From Flavobacterium sp. ZT3R18 (GTDB lineage: Bacteria > Bacteroidota > Bacteroidia > Flavobacteriales > Flavobacteriaceae): a stretch of DNA of 64,000 nucleotides. The DNA lies in assembly GCF_007097385.1 (NCBI RefSeq), contig NZ_VJZS01000004.1, positions 124,001 to 188,000 on the forward strand. Direction: 5' to 3'. Positions 17,216 to 26,987 of the stretch are shown piece by piece (the first letter of the stretch is position 1; every line of letters begins with the position of its first letter). The translations under genes were made by a program, and so were the position numbers. The notes under the pieces are model-generated. The model was not told where the DNA came from and did not search any database. It was given only the letters and a program-made list of their open reading frames with translations.

Positions 17216-18235
17216 CTATTTGCTCAATCGATGCAAAGTGTATGTCATCGCCGTTAAGAGAAAGAATGCCACGATTTGATGGGTTAAACCAAGCCAAAGC
17301 GGTACGCTGTACAATAATGTGAAAACACCTAGAGTAAATTGAAGAAAAACAATTAATACCAATGCGTTTAGTCCATTTTTTTGCTGAGAGTTAAGGTTGT
17401 ATTTTTTGCTTTTAAAATAAAGGAGTACTATCAATCCCACTACAACATAAGCCAATGTTCGATGAACCAATTGAACACCACTTTTTCCTTCGGTAAGATT
17501 CAATAGTAGTGTCTTTTGCTCAATAAATACACTGTCGTGAATAAATTGTCCGTCGCTCATCATTGGCCAATGGTTGTGAATCAAACCAGCATTTAAGCCC
17601 GCAACGAAACCTCCATAAATGATTTGTAACAACAAAAATGCCAATGCGATTCGTGCAATTTTTTTTAACGGAACAATTACTTCTCCTTTTTCAGGATAGA
17701 TCAGATCCAGCGCCACCCAAAGGGTGTAGGCAAATGTTAAAAAAGCAAAGGTAAGATGCAATGAAAGACGAAAATGGCTTACATCTGGATTGTCAATCAA
17801 ACCACTTTTTACCATAAACCAACCAAAAAAACCTTGCAGCGCACCCATTCCCAACAATACAAAACATTTATTTAAAGTGGCTTTGTCAATTTTTTTCTTA
17901 ATTAAAAAATAAAAGAACGGAATGATAAAAACCAACCCAATTATTCTCCCGATAAAACGGTGAAACCATTCCCAGAAATAAATAAACTTATAATCCGAAA
18001 GAGTGAAATCGTTATGAATATTGATTTTTTGGTATTCTGGGAATTGTTTGTACTTTTCAAATGTTTCTTGCCATTTGGCTTCGGTTAGCGGAGGGAAAGT
18101 GTCGGTAACGAGATGCCAATCGGTCATTGATAAGCCAGAATTCGTCAATCGGGTGATGCCACCCACTACAACCATTATAAACACTAAAAAGCAACCTGAT
18201 AGGAGCCAAATAATTACGGATTTGTTATTCTTCAT
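17216..18235 (-). CDS. ctaA: Heme A synthase (CtaA/Cox15)
   Basis: 339 residues with eight membrane segments. Conserved histidines are seen in WEWFHRFIGRIIGL, FRLSLHLTFAF, LIHNHWPMM, QLVHRTLAYV and GLTHQIVAFF, the pattern of Cox15-type heme A synthases, which oxidise heme O to heme A for aa3-type oxidases. The N-terminal GGITRLTNSGLSMTDW is a family hallmark. It is the last gene of the minus-strand run that includes the toxin-antitoxin pair; an operon link is not implied. Confidence 0.93.
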   Translation of the reverse strand: MKNNKSVIIWLLSGCFLVFIMVVVGGITRLTNSGLSMTDWHLVTDTFPPLTEAKWQETFEKYKQFPEYQKINIHNDFTLSDYKFIYFWEWFHRFIGRIIGLVFIIPFFYFLIKKKIDKATLNKCFVLLGMGALQGFFGWFMVKSGLIDNPDVSHFRLSLHLTFAFLTFAYTLWVALDLIYPEKGEVIVPLKKIARIALAFLLLQIIYGGFVAGLNAGLIHNHWPMMSDGQFIHDSVFIEQKTLLLNLTEGKSGVQLVHRTLAYVVVGLIVLLYFKSKKYNLNSQQKNGLNALVLIVFLQFTLGVFTLLYSVPLWLGLTHQIVAFFLLTAMTYTLHRLSK

Positions 18236-18237
18236 TT

Positions 18238-18543
18238 TTATCTTATTGGGAAGTTTTTGGGGTTTTGTCTGGTGTCCCAGATGTCTAAAATGAAAATTTG
18301 AGTATCTGAAACAGAGTAGATAATTTCGAAATGACTTGCGATTTTGAGTCTTATATTTTGATTGTTAGATTTTATAGAGCTTTCAGGGAAAATTGCAAGT
18401 TGTTGTAATGATTCTTGAAATAATATATTAAGTTTTTTACTGTAATTGGTGGATTTATTTCTTTTATTCCAATACAGAAAAATGGAAGTTCTTGATTCTC
18501 TTGCAAAGCTTGTCCAAACTATTTTTCTTGTTCCTCGAACCAT
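18238..18543 (-). CDS. RelE/ParE-family toxin
   Basis: 101 residues. The phrases KIVWTSFARESRTSIFLYWNKRN, ESLQQLAIFPESS and LKIASHFEIIYSVSDTQIFILDIWDTRQNP follow the RelE/ParE plan, including the C-terminal 'DTRQNP' common in Bacteroidetes members. The ATG lies inside the last codons of the upstream antitoxin gene (25-bp overlap). ParE-like members poison gyrase and RelE-like members cleave mRNA; which applies is not decided by sequence. Confidence 0.82.
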   Translation of the reverse strand: MVRGTRKIVWTSFARESRTSIFLYWNKRNKSTNYSKKLNILFQESLQQLAIFPESSIKSNNQNIRLKIASHFEIIYSVSDTQIFILDIWDTRQNPKNFPIR

Positions 18544-18809
18544 TTTTCTATTTCAATTTGAGCTTCTTCATCAGAAATATATTCCCCATTTTCAACTTGT
18601 TTTAAAGCAATGTCAATTCTCTTTTGTTGCCATTCATTAAAAACATAAATTTTTTCAGAAACTATTTTTTCATACGTTGAAGTTGGTTCATTGACTAACA
18701 AATCGGATTCATAAGAGTTTATGATTTCTTTAATTCTATCCAAAAGAATACGATCATTAGTTGCAATAATTTGTGCAATCAATTCCGATTTTAATTCAGC
18801 TGTATTCAT
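18519..18809 (-). CDS. Antitoxin of RelE/ParE-type system
   Basis: 96 residues, acidic and helical. QQKRIDIALKQVENGEYISDEEAQIEIEKW near the C-terminus matches the toxin-binding tail of antitoxins paired with ParE-like toxins in Bacteroidetes. The N-terminal half (ELIAQIIATNDRILLDRIKEIINSYE) is a helical domain rather than a classic ribbon-helix-helix. It overlaps the toxin gene by 25 bp. Confidence 0.78.
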   Translation of the reverse strand: MNTAELKSELIAQIIATNDRILLDRIKEIINSYESDLLVNEPTSTYEKIVSEKIYVFNEWQQKRIDIALKQVENGEYISDEEAQIEIEKWFEEQEK

Positions 18810-18864
18810 AATCTAAATTTTTATAAAATTAAGAATTTTTTAAATTGCGAAGAGGAAACATTAC

Positions 18865-20280
18865 TTAAACTTTCTTCAATCCCAATTTCTCTCCACGCTT
18901 TAATACAAAGTCATAAGCCGCTTGATATTCATTCAGGATTTCGCCTTCTAAAATAGCTTCTTTGACCGCTTCTTTTAACAGGCCGATTTCACGGGAAGGT
19001 TTCAAGTTAAAAATTGCCATAATCTCTTCACCAGAAATAGGTGGTTGAAAATTACGTACCTGATCGCGTTCTTCTACTTCTACAATTTTCTTGCGAACAA
19101 TTTCAAAATTGCTATGGTATTTCTTGAATTTATTGGGGTTTTTGGTAGTGATATCCGCTTCGCAAAGCGTCATTAAATTCTCTACATCTTCTCCAGCATC
19201 AAAAACCAAACGACGTACAGCAGAATCAGTAACTAAATCTTGTGAAAGTACAATGGGACGTGAACTCATCATTACCATTTTTTGCACAAACTTCATTTTG
19301 TGGTTTAATGGCATGTGTAGGCGTTCGAATATTTTTTTGGCCATTTTTCCGCCAAGAAATTCATGACCATGAAACGTCCAACCTTGTTTTTTATTGAAGC
19401 GTTTGGTTGGTGCTTTCCCAATGTCATGTAGTAAAGCCGACCAACGTAGCCAAACATCATCTGTATTGGGACAAATGTTATCTACCACTTCGAGGGTATG
19501 GTAAAAGTTGTTTTTGTGGGTATGACCTTCTATTTCCTCTACTTGGTTTAAAGCTGTCAGCTCTGGAAGGATAATATCCAAAAGACCAGTTTTAAACAAT
19601 AAAAGAAATCCAATAGAAGGTTTATCGGTAGAAAGAATTTTATTCAGTTCATCTACAATTCGTTCTCCAGATATGATTTTGATGCGTTCGGCATTTTTGG
19701 TAATAGAGTCCAATGAGTTTTGGTCTATTTCAAAACCCAATTGAGTCGCAAACCTAATCCCTCTAAGCATACGCAAAGGATCATCAGAATAAGTGATGTC
19801 TGGATCAAGAGGTGTTTTTATAATTTTGTTTGCTAAGTCGGAAATACCATTGAAAGGATCTGAAAGTTCTCCAAAAGTAGTAGAGTTCAAAGACAGAGCC
19901 AATGCGTTAATCGTAAAATCTCTACGGTTTTGGTCGTCTTCTAGGGTTCCGTTTTCTACAACAGGGTTCCGGCTGTCAAGATTATAAGATTCTTTTCGGG
20001 CTCCTACAAATTCAATTTCGGTGTCTTCAAAACGCAACATGGCGGTTCCATAGGTTTTAAAAACTTGAACTTTTGGTTTTTTCGGAAGTAGTTCAGATAC
20101 TTTTAAAGCCAATTCGATTCCGCTACCAACAGCAACAACATCAATGTCTTTTTTGAAATCTCTATTCAAAAGTAAGTCACGTACAAAACCGCCAATCACA
20201 TAACTTTCGATGTTAAGTTCTTGGGATGCTTGCGAAATGACTTCGAATATTTTATTGTTTAAGGCTTCTTTGTAGTTCAT
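18865..20280 (-). CDS. cca: CCA tRNA nucleotidyltransferase
   Basis: 471 residues. The class II nucleotidyltransferase head shows GGFVRDLLL at 30-38 and DIDVVAVG with Asp45/Asp47 as metal ligands, followed by RRDFTINALAL and RMLRGIRFATQLGF. An HD domain follows (SALLHDIGKAPTKRF, HGHEFLGGKMAKKIF). The enzyme adds or repairs the 3' CCA of tRNA in the cytoplasm. The HD-containing arrangement is common in Bacteroidetes. A 25-bp inverted repeat separates it from the threonylcarbamoyl-AMP synthase gene upstream. Confidence 0.93.
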   Translation of the reverse strand: MNYKEALNNKIFEVISQASQELNIESYVIGGFVRDLLLNRDFKKDIDVVAVGSGIELALKVSELLPKKPKVQVFKTYGTAMLRFEDTEIEFVGARKESYNLDSRNPVVENGTLEDDQNRRDFTINALALSLNSTTFGELSDPFNGISDLANKIIKTPLDPDITYSDDPLRMLRGIRFATQLGFEIDQNSLDSITKNAERIKIISGERIVDELNKILSTDKPSIGFLLLFKTGLLDIILPELTALNQVEEIEGHTHKNNFYHTLEVVDNICPNTDDVWLRWSALLHDIGKAPTKRFNKKQGWTFHGHEFLGGKMAKKIFERLHMPLNHKMKFVQKMVMMSSRPIVLSQDLVTDSAVRRLVFDAGEDVENLMTLCEADITTKNPNKFKKYHSNFEIVRKKIVEVEERDQVRNFQPPISGEEIMAIFNLKPSREIGLLKEAVKEAILEGEILNEYQAAYDFVLKRGEKLGLKKV

Positions 20281-20294
20281 TCAATTTCTGTATT

Positions 20295-20367
20295 TTGTCA
20301 TTTCGACGAAGGAGAAATCACATAATCAGAATAGCTTTATGAGATTTCTCCTTCGTCGAAATGACAA
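20295..20367. repeat. 25-bp perfect inverted repeat
   Basis: The arms begin TTGTCATTTCGACGAAGGAG (20295-20319) and end with its exact inverse (20343-20367), with a 23-bp loop. It fills most of the gap between two co-directional genes and has the look of a dispersed mobile palindrome. Confidence 0.85.
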
Positions 20368-20381
20368 ACAATAATATGATT

Positions 20382-20948
20382 TTATTTTCGTATCACCTTT
20401 ACCTGTGAATCGTTAGTCAATTTGATTATTGTAGAAGGTTTTCCTCCAATTTTATCGTGGTGCAAATTTACAACATAGTCCACGCCTTTTATAATTTCGG
20501 GACTAATTTCTTTGAAACTTTTTGGAGTAGGTTGTCCGGAGATATTGGCTGATGTAGAGACCAACGGCCTTTTCATACGTTCCATCAATTTAAAACAAAA
20601 AGGATCTTTTACGATACGAATCCCTAATGTATTGTCTGCTGCGATTAAATTGGGAGCTATATTTCGAGGTTTGTCTAGGATTAAAGTTGTTGGATTTTCG
20701 GAGAAATCCATGATTTGCCAAGCTACTTCTGGAATTTCTTTGAAAACATTGTAGATCATTTTCTCGCCATTCATCAGGCAAATCATACTTTGGGTTTCGG
20801 CTCTTTGCTTGAGTTTGTATATTTTGGCCACCGCTTCAGGATTGGTCGCATCACAACCTATTCCCCAAACGGTATCAGTAGGGTAGAGGATGATTCCTCC
20901 CTCTTTTATAACATCGTAAGCGTTTTGTATTTCTTGGTTGAGGTTCAT
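20382..20948 (-). CDS. L-threonylcarbamoyladenylate synthase
   Basis: 188 residues of the Sua5/YciO/YrdC family. GGIILYPTDTVWGIGCDATN, KIYKLKQR and PLVSTSANISGQPTP are the characteristic segments for binding ATP, threonine and bicarbonate. The product, threonylcarbamoyl-AMP, is used for the t6A37 modification of tRNA. The length fits the short YrdC/TsaC type without the extra Sua5 domain. The neighbour cca also acts on tRNA. Confidence 0.92.
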   Translation of the reverse strand: MNLNQEIQNAYDVIKEGGIILYPTDTVWGIGCDATNPEAVAKIYKLKQRAETQSMICLMNGEKMIYNVFKEIPEVAWQIMDFSENPTTLILDKPRNIAPNLIAADNTLGIRIVKDPFCFKLMERMKRPLVSTSANISGQPTPKSFKEISPEIIKGVDYVVNLHHDKIGGKPSTIIKLTNDSQVKVIRK

Positions 20949-21008
20949 ATTGTTATAGTGTAAAATTTAAAAGAGAGTAATAAAAATGAGTTTGATTGAA
21001 AAATTAGA

Positions 21009-21872
21009 TTAAGCCTCAATTTTTCCCATTTTTTTGTTTTTGAAATCCGAAATGGCTTTTCTCTTGTATTTATAAAATTCGAATATGTTTTTCGAATAAT
21101 TTCTATTAGTGGCAATGGAAGTATTATTTGTCTTAACCAGCTTCTCAATATATTCTGGAAAAATAGCTCCATATTTTTGTTTCAGATATAAAATATTGCG
21201 AACCAAATAGTAGATTCTAATTGGGGAACATAGATACTTTTCTTTTTTTAACAGATAAAAAGTTTTCAGAGATCTTCTTTTAATTTTTGCACCTACAGTG
21301 TGAACAAAAAATAAATTCTTAAACAAGATACATTTCAAACCTTTTTCTTTGGCGGCTAAGCAATAGTCAAAATCTACTCCATCAATAAACAGATTTTCAT
21401 CAAATCCTCCAATTTTATTAAAATTTTTTAAAACAATAATAGAGGCAGAGGTAATTAATGCATAATCTTCAATATCTTGGATTTGTTGATTCTCAGTTTT
21501 TATTTCTTGATCGGTATATTGAAGACCAAATTGGGCTATGTTTTCTATATTAGGATAATTTGAGACTAATTTTAGGTATGATTCTAATTTTTCTTCTAAA
21601 AATGATGAATCTTGATCCATAGTTAATAATAAATCGTACCCATCTGAAACTGCCCGTGTACATGCTTGATTTAATCTAGCAGATATTCCTTTATTTTCAT
21701 GATCTGAAAAGTAAATAATTTTAGTACTACTTTCTTCCAAAAAAGAAGAAGACGATGCGTTTTCGGTATTATCATAGACATATAGTTTGTCAACTTTTGA
21801 CAAATATGTTTCTATGTTTTGCAAATCTTTTTCTTTGGGATGATATAAAATGACACAAGCTGCAATTTTCAT
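21009..21872 (-). CDS. Glycosyltransferase family 2, rhamnosyltransferase-like
   Basis: 287 residues. It starts KIAACVILYHPKEKDLQNIE and carries LLTMDQDSSF as the metal-binding segment, then GGFDENLFIDGVDFDYCLAAKEKG, which is the usual plan of rhamnosyltransferase-type GT2 enzymes. The C-terminal third is basic and may touch the membrane. It is the first gene of a 12-kb envelope polysaccharide region. Confidence 0.85.
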   Translation of the reverse strand: MKIAACVILYHPKEKDLQNIETYLSKVDKLYVYDNTENASSSSFLEESSTKIIYFSDHENKGISARLNQACTRAVSDGYDLLLTMDQDSSFLEEKLESYLKLVSNYPNIENIAQFGLQYTDQEIKTENQQIQDIEDYALITSASIIVLKNFNKIGGFDENLFIDGVDFDYCLAAKEKGLKCILFKNLFFVHTVGAKIKRRSLKTFYLLKKEKYLCSPIRIYYLVRNILYLKQKYGAIFPEYIEKLVKTNNTSIATNRNYSKNIFEFYKYKRKAISDFKNKKMGKIEA

Positions 21873-22208
21873 TAGTGTTTATTTAGTGATTTTATTATTC
21901 AGTATTTATGATTTTGCAGAAGAATTTACATCATATAATCATTAGGGGTTTTATGGCTTTTTTTTGAATAAATTTATCGAGTTACTTAAATGTGAATATT
22001 GGGTCTAATAAACTCAAACTTTACAGTTGTTTTTAAGGACTGTGAATATTTGAGAGTAATAACCAGAACGGAATATTTATATTTCAAATAGTACCACCTA
22101 ACCTCCCGTCTTAAAAACGGGTCAGGCTCTGTCAAGAGGGGAAAATCGTATCTGCTAACATTTAAGCTTTAGTTGTTTATTAAGTAAATAAGTTGATAAA
22201 TCTATATT
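21873..22208. other. Intergenic region with a small hairpin
   Basis: No gene is supported in these 336 bp. The only structure I see is CCCGT-N7-ACGGG at 22105-22121, in a G+C-richer patch that resembles the dispersed repeats elsewhere. Confidence 0.5.
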
Positions 22209-23807
22209 TTATAACTGATATTGCAACGAAATTTGAAACTGAACATTTAGTTTGTTATTTTCTAGCTGCCACTGATAATTGCGCATTTCAGAAAGGTTGA
22301 GTTTTGCTTGAACACCTAAATCACCAAATTTTCGATAGGCGTAGGTATTTAATGATAAATCAACCCATTTGTGATTGTAATCCGTATAGGCATCATAATA
22401 AAAATCCATATTGTGAGCATAACGTTCCACTTGAACTCCCCAAACTTTATCCTTTTCCCAAACACTAAAATCCAATGTTTGTAAATTACTTCCTGGTCCG
22501 ATACCTGCTCCAAGAACTTCTCCTTTATTGGTGTATCCGTGTAAAATAATTCCGTGCATATACCAAGCACCAGCAGGTCTTACTATACGATCAGCACTCT
22601 GTTCTAAATGGGTAGTTTCAAAATTTACTTTTAAATATTTATTTTTGGTTTTATTGAGCATGAATAATTTGTTGAAACCAAAAAGGTAAGCTCTTGAATG
22701 TTCTGGAGATTCAAATAAATCCCAAAGTGTTGCAGAATGGTCGTTCCAACCACTTTCTCCATAAAATTCAAATTTAGATTCTTTCATAACCCATCTAAAA
22801 AAAAGAGAAGCCAATTGATCTCTGTTTTTTGCGTCTTCGTTGGTTGTGTTTTTTTTCTGAAAAGGAGCAAATATTGGCATATAATCGGAAAAACTACTAC
22901 TCATATCATTACGATACACTTGTATAGTACGATTCAATCCCACGAATAAACCAGGAACCCATTTGGGGTGGTAATTAATGGATAGCCCATTAATATAACG
23001 CCAATCGTTGCTTTTCGGTATTTCGTAATCTATGCCATCAATTATAAATTCTGATTTTGGGCTTGATATATTGGAACCTTCCAGTTTACCACAAATGATT
23101 TGCCCTTCAAAACTTCCTATAAAAGTTTCTACGGGTTGTCTCGTATTAAAGGTAAAGTGCAAAAAGCCAGTTGCGGTATTACTTATTATCAGTGAATTTC
23201 TGGTTCCAGGTCCCCACCACAAATTTTCGGTAGATAAACCTATAGAAAACTTGTTAATAGCTATGCTAATATTACTTTGTCCCCAGTTTAATTTACTGTA
23301 AGATTGGTCTCCGTATGGGGAAGGTAAGTCAGTAGTGTTTAGGTAATTAACATAGTTCTGACGTGCCAAACTTGATTCGGTTAAAGGGAAAGTTTCATAA
23401 TCAGGATTGGCTGCATACACATATTCGGGCTTTAATTGTACACTCAAAATTCCATATTGGGCAAATAAACCAGCACTGAGTAATGTTTGATAGCCTTTGG
23501 CAGGAATCATCGAACCATCATTCCAACCATAAGGAGCAAAAGTATTGTATTGTTGAGTTAAGGTAATTGGAAGTACTTTTGTGATTATTTTTCCAGAATG
23601 AATTTCATTGGCATTCGTCTGAGTAGTATCAATTGGATTTAAAGCTAATGGTCTTAAAGTGTAGGATATAAACGGGTTCCCGTTGCTTAATAATTGTTCA
23701 TTTCTGCTCCTTTGTTCTATCATATCGATAGATCCAACTGGGATGTTTTGTGCTAATAGGGTGTTGCTAATTAGAAAGAAAACGATAATTCGAAATTTTA
23801 TATTCAT
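22209..23807 (-). CDS. Capsule assembly Wzi family protein
   Basis: 532 residues with a signal peptide (MNIKFRIIVFFLISNTLLAQ). The body is a likely outer-membrane barrel: ISIAINKFSIGLSTENLWWGPGTRNSLIIS is the family hallmark around the WWGPG turn, and FYGESGWNDHS and GVQVERYAHNMDFYYD are typical later strands. Wzi in Escherichia coli anchors capsule polysaccharide to the cell surface. Its presence among glycosyltransferases supports an exopolysaccharide or capsule role for the region. Confidence 0.88.
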   Translation of the reverse strand: MNIKFRIIVFFLISNTLLAQNIPVGSIDMIEQRSRNEQLLSNGNPFISYTLRPLALNPIDTTQTNANEIHSGKIITKVLPITLTQQYNTFAPYGWNDGSMIPAKGYQTLLSAGLFAQYGILSVQLKPEYVYAANPDYETFPLTESSLARQNYVNYLNTTDLPSPYGDQSYSKLNWGQSNISIAINKFSIGLSTENLWWGPGTRNSLIISNTATGFLHFTFNTRQPVETFIGSFEGQIICGKLEGSNISSPKSEFIIDGIDYEIPKSNDWRYINGLSINYHPKWVPGLFVGLNRTIQVYRNDMSSSFSDYMPIFAPFQKKNTTNEDAKNRDQLASLFFRWVMKESKFEFYGESGWNDHSATLWDLFESPEHSRAYLFGFNKLFMLNKTKNKYLKVNFETTHLEQSADRIVRPAGAWYMHGIILHGYTNKGEVLGAGIGPGSNLQTLDFSVWEKDKVWGVQVERYAHNMDFYYDAYTDYNHKWVDLSLNTYAYRKFGDLGVQAKLNLSEMRNYQWQLENNKLNVQFQISLQYQL

Positions 23808-24018
23808 AGGTTGTTTAATTTACAAAGTTTTAATTTACCTCGTTTTAAAAAAAAGCCAAAGTTAGACTTATATTTTTAAATCAGCATTTCATATCTTAAG
23901 GAAAAGAAAAAAAGAATATATTTTTGTAATAAATTTGAGTAAGATTTATTTATATTAAGCTCATTATTTTAAATGTATTTGATGACTGAATTAGCAATAT
24001 TAATGAGGCTGTAAGAAA

Positions 24019-24975
24019 CTATTTTTCACGTTTGTTTAATAATTTATCACTTAGCGAAACAAATCGATATCGAATAGGGAACTTTAATTTCATTTTGGTA
24101 TTCAAGTCAAGAAACTCACTATGGCTTTTTGTTATTAAATCTTGAATGTCAATTTTTATTGAATTACAATTTAGATACTTTTTTGATTTATGAAATTTTA
24201 AATATTTTTTTTTGGATAAATGTCTGTATTCTTTGAAACTAGAAGGTTTTTCTAAATCAAGTACAATTCTTTTTAATCTGTTTTTGGTAATAAGTTTGTA
24301 CATGTTTTTCATGCCTACTTGTTGTTTGTCATGTATTCTGTAGGAAATTAAATTTTCTGTTGAATAATAAAGAGATTCTCTTAAGATTAAAAGTGTTGCT
24401 ATCTTTTCATCATGTAAAACATCCTCATCAAAAGATCGGATGAAATCTTTAATGTGATTTCGAATGCATAACGTGGCTCCAGTTACAATATTTCCGTTTT
24501 TAGAAATGACATCAAATAAATCAATAGGTTTAGGGAGTTCTTTTTCTAAAAAAAACACTGAATCCCAAATGGTTAGTAAGGGGATAAGTTTGTCATTTTG
24601 GTCGATTAAATCTGCATTAGAGAATACGCCTTCTGCATTTGGATTTTTATCAAAAACAGCTAATGTTTTTTGGACTTTATCTTCTTTCCAAATATCATCC
24701 TGATCTGCCAAAAAAATAAAATCCCCAGAACAAAGAGCTATGGCTTTTTCAAAATTCTGAGTGCTTCCAATATTGATGTCATTTCTGTGAATAGAAAAAA
24801 TAGTGGGATAGATTTGTTTATAAATATTCAATATTTCTAAAGTGTCATCCGTAGAATTGTCATCGCATATAACAATTTCATTTATTGTATATTCTTTTTG
24901 ATATAAAATACTATCTAATTGTTTTTTGATATAGGATGCACCATTATAAGTACATAAAGCTACAGATATTTTCAT
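24019..24975 (-). CDS. Glycosyltransferase family 2
   Basis: 318 residues. KISVALCTYNGASYIKKQLDSI opens a GT-A fold, ICDDNSTDDTLEIL is the nucleotide-binding strand, FLADQDDIWKEDKV contains the DxD-like metal site, and NIVTGATLCIRNHI is an acceptor-site segment. This is the rhamnan-synthesis-like branch of GT2. The C-terminal 80 residues are basic. It is isolated by over 200 bp on both sides. Confidence 0.86.
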   Translation of the reverse strand: MKISVALCTYNGASYIKKQLDSILYQKEYTINEIVICDDNSTDDTLEILNIYKQIYPTIFSIHRNDINIGSTQNFEKAIALCSGDFIFLADQDDIWKEDKVQKTLAVFDKNPNAEGVFSNADLIDQNDKLIPLLTIWDSVFFLEKELPKPIDLFDVISKNGNIVTGATLCIRNHIKDFIRSFDEDVLHDEKIATLLILRESLYYSTENLISYRIHDKQQVGMKNMYKLITKNRLKRIVLDLEKPSSFKEYRHLSKKKYLKFHKSKKYLNCNSIKIDIQDLITKSHSEFLDLNTKMKLKFPIRYRFVSLSDKLLNKREK

Positions 24976-25238
24976 TTTATTTATTTTGTTCTTTAATATT
25001 TTTCATGATTTATGAAAAAAATCCATAAAATTATAAATTAATTTTTTTTTGATTTTTCATTCTATTGGGCAATATTCTAACTCTTTTTTAGAATAAAAAT
25101 ATAGAATTTAACTTTGAATAATTATGGTTTTTATCATATATAAGATTAATTTTGCGTTTCGATTAAATCATTTGCAAAATTACTGCAAATTAAGGACAAG
25201 GTTCTTGATAATATGGTAAAATAAAATTGAAATTCAAA

Positions 25239-26021
25239 ATGGAACATTTAGTTAAAATTGTAATACCTATATATAAAAATTATTTTGGAGATCTTGAAGA
25301 GAAATCCTTTTTGCAGTGCATTAAAGTCCTAAAAAACTACCCAATTGTTTTGGTACAGCCAGAGGGTCTCGATAATACCTATATTACCAATAAGTTTTCG
25401 AATGTTATAGTAGAAACTTTTTCAAAACATTATTTTGAAAATATTTCAGGGTATAACGAACTGCTTTTGTCAGAATCTTTTTATGAGCGTTTTTTAGATT
25501 CAGAATTTATCTTGATTTATCAATTAGATGCCTTTGTTTTTAAAGATACTTTAAAAGGATGGTGTAAGAAAGGATATGATTATATTGGAGCTCCATGGAT
25601 TGCAACTCAAAATAATTCTATCGGAATGAAGATTTTTGATAAAATTGCAACTGTTTTTAATTCCAAAAAGAAAAATGAACGAAAGCAAATTTTTTATAAA
25701 GTTGGAAATGGAGGGTTTTCGTTGCGTAAAACGGGCATTCATTATAAAATAGCAAAAGAGCAAAAAGCTTTTATTTCTAGTTTTTTGGGAGCCGAAAAGA
25801 AGGAGATATATGCAATTGAGGATGTTTTTTGGTCTATTAAAGTTCCAGAGCTCTATAAGAATTTTAAAATACCAGAGTATATGGAAGCTTTGCATTTTGC
25901 CATAGACCGTAAACCGAAAATTGCTTTCAAATTAGTCAATAATGAAATTCCGTTTGGTTGCCATGGAATAAACAAGCCAAAAGTAATTGATTTTTGGAAG
26001 CCAATATTGGATGGTTTTTAA
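25239..26021 (+). CDS. DUF5672 family protein, putative glycosyltransferase
   Basis: The ATG at 25239 gives 260 residues (MEHLVKIVIPIYKNYF); a TTG at 25227 is less likely. The segments YQLDAFVFKDTLKGWCKKGYDYIGAPWI, VGNGGFSLRKTG, IEDVFWSI and GCHGINKP are characteristic of DUF5672, a family found in polysaccharide loci and related to GT-A enzymes. It is the only plus-strand gene in this stretch, set between minus-strand glycosyltransferases. Confidence 0.85.
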   Translation: MEHLVKIVIPIYKNYFGDLEEKSFLQCIKVLKNYPIVLVQPEGLDNTYITNKFSNVIVETFSKHYFENISGYNELLLSESFYERFLDSEFILIYQLDAFVFKDTLKGWCKKGYDYIGAPWIATQNNSIGMKIFDKIATVFNSKKKNERKQIFYKVGNGGFSLRKTGIHYKIAKEQKAFISSFLGAEKKEIYAIEDVFWSIKVPELYKNFKIPEYMEALHFAIDRKPKIAFKLVNNEIPFGCHGINKPKVIDFWKPILDGF

Positions 26022-26123
26022 GATTGAATGATTCAGAAATACACTTTTTCTAAGACTATAAATAATCCAAAAGACATTCTTTTTTATTCAAGAGTTTGTC
26101 TCTATTAGGCGTACTCTTTGCCG

Positions 26124-26143
26124 TGGGGAAGAGAAACCCCACT
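26124..26143. terminator. Hairpin between convergent glycosyltransferase genes
   Basis: GTGGGG-N8-CCCCAC lies in the 190-bp gap between the convergent DUF5672 and GT2 genes. There is no clear T run, so its role as a terminator is uncertain. Confidence 0.35.
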
Positions 26144-26213
26144 TCAGATTTTTAAGAGAAATAGTGGAGAAAGAAAAGATCGAAAAAGAAACTTATGTTT
26201 TAGAAGTAAGATT

Positions 26214-26987
26214 TTACTTTTGATTCCAAAGTCTTTTTAATTCTCTGTATCTCACAGTGATACAATAGGCATTAAGATAGCAAATAATGATACCTTTTTT
26301 GCCGTCAAGAAACCCTAAACGGATGATGTAATTGTAAAAAAAGTTATAGACAGGATGAAAAAGTTGATGTAAGAAAGTGGGTTTTATATTTTTTATAAAC
26401 TTTTCGTGGGCTTTAAATTTGGCGTAAAAAACAATTTTTTCTTTGTAATCAATATAACTAGAAAAAGAATAATGAATAAGCTTATTCTTTAAAAACCCGA
26501 TTTTACCGTTTACTATTAATTTCTCATGAACGAGTCTTCTTTCGTCATATTTAGCAAAATTTTTATCGAAAAGGCGAAATATTTTATCGGTTTGATTGCC
26601 GCTATATTTTAAAATCGAATTTTCGAACATAAAGACCCTTTCAAAAAAATAAGCAGAACAGTAGGGATTGTTTTGTAATGTTTCAATGATTTCTTGCTTT
26701 AATTCCGGAGTCAATCGTTCATCTGCATCAAGAAATAATACCCAGTCGTTTTTTGCCTGTTCAATAGCAAAATTTCTTTGAGTCGTGAAGTTTTCAAATT
26801 TGTTTTGGAGGAACTTTACTTTAGAAAATGATTTCGCAATACCCTCCGTTCTATCAGTACTAAACGAATCGACTATTATTATTTCATCAGCAAAATCAAG
26901 ATCCGATAAAAGGGCATTAATATGCTCTTCCTCGTTTAAAGTAATGATTAATACAGATAATTTTTTGACGAGACTGTTTGTTGTCAT
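26214..26987 (-). CDS. WaaE-like glycosyltransferase family 2 (paralogue 1)
   Basis: 257 residues. LSVLIITLNEEEHINALLSDL, DEIIIVDSFSTDRTEGIAKS, TQRNFAIEQAKNDWVLFLDADERLTPEL and the C-terminal GFLDGKKGIIICYLNAYCITVRY are the hallmarks of the WaaE/KdtX group, which adds a hexose to the inner core of LPS. Its ATG overlaps the stop of the upstream glycosyltransferase gene by 4 bp (ATGA). Two similar genes and a remnant of a fourth lie in the next 5 kb. Confidence 0.88.
   Translation of the reverse strand: MTTNSLVKKLSVLIITLNEEEHINALLSDLDFADEIIIVDSFSTDRTEGIAKSFSKVKFLQNKFENFTTQRNFAIEQAKNDWVLFLDADERLTPELKQEIIETLQNNPYCSAYFFERVFMFENSILKYSGNQTDKIFRLFDKNFAKYDERRLVHEKLIVNGKIGFLKNKLIHYSFSSYIDYKEKIVFYAKFKAHEKFIKNIKPTFLHQLFHPVYNFFYNYIIRLGFLDGKKGIIICYLNAYCITVRYRELKRLWNQK

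Noticed and set aside
20281..20381. Possible tRNA or structured RNA gene
   Set aside because: The structure is a single perfect inverted repeat, with no cloverleaf arms or CCA-type features.
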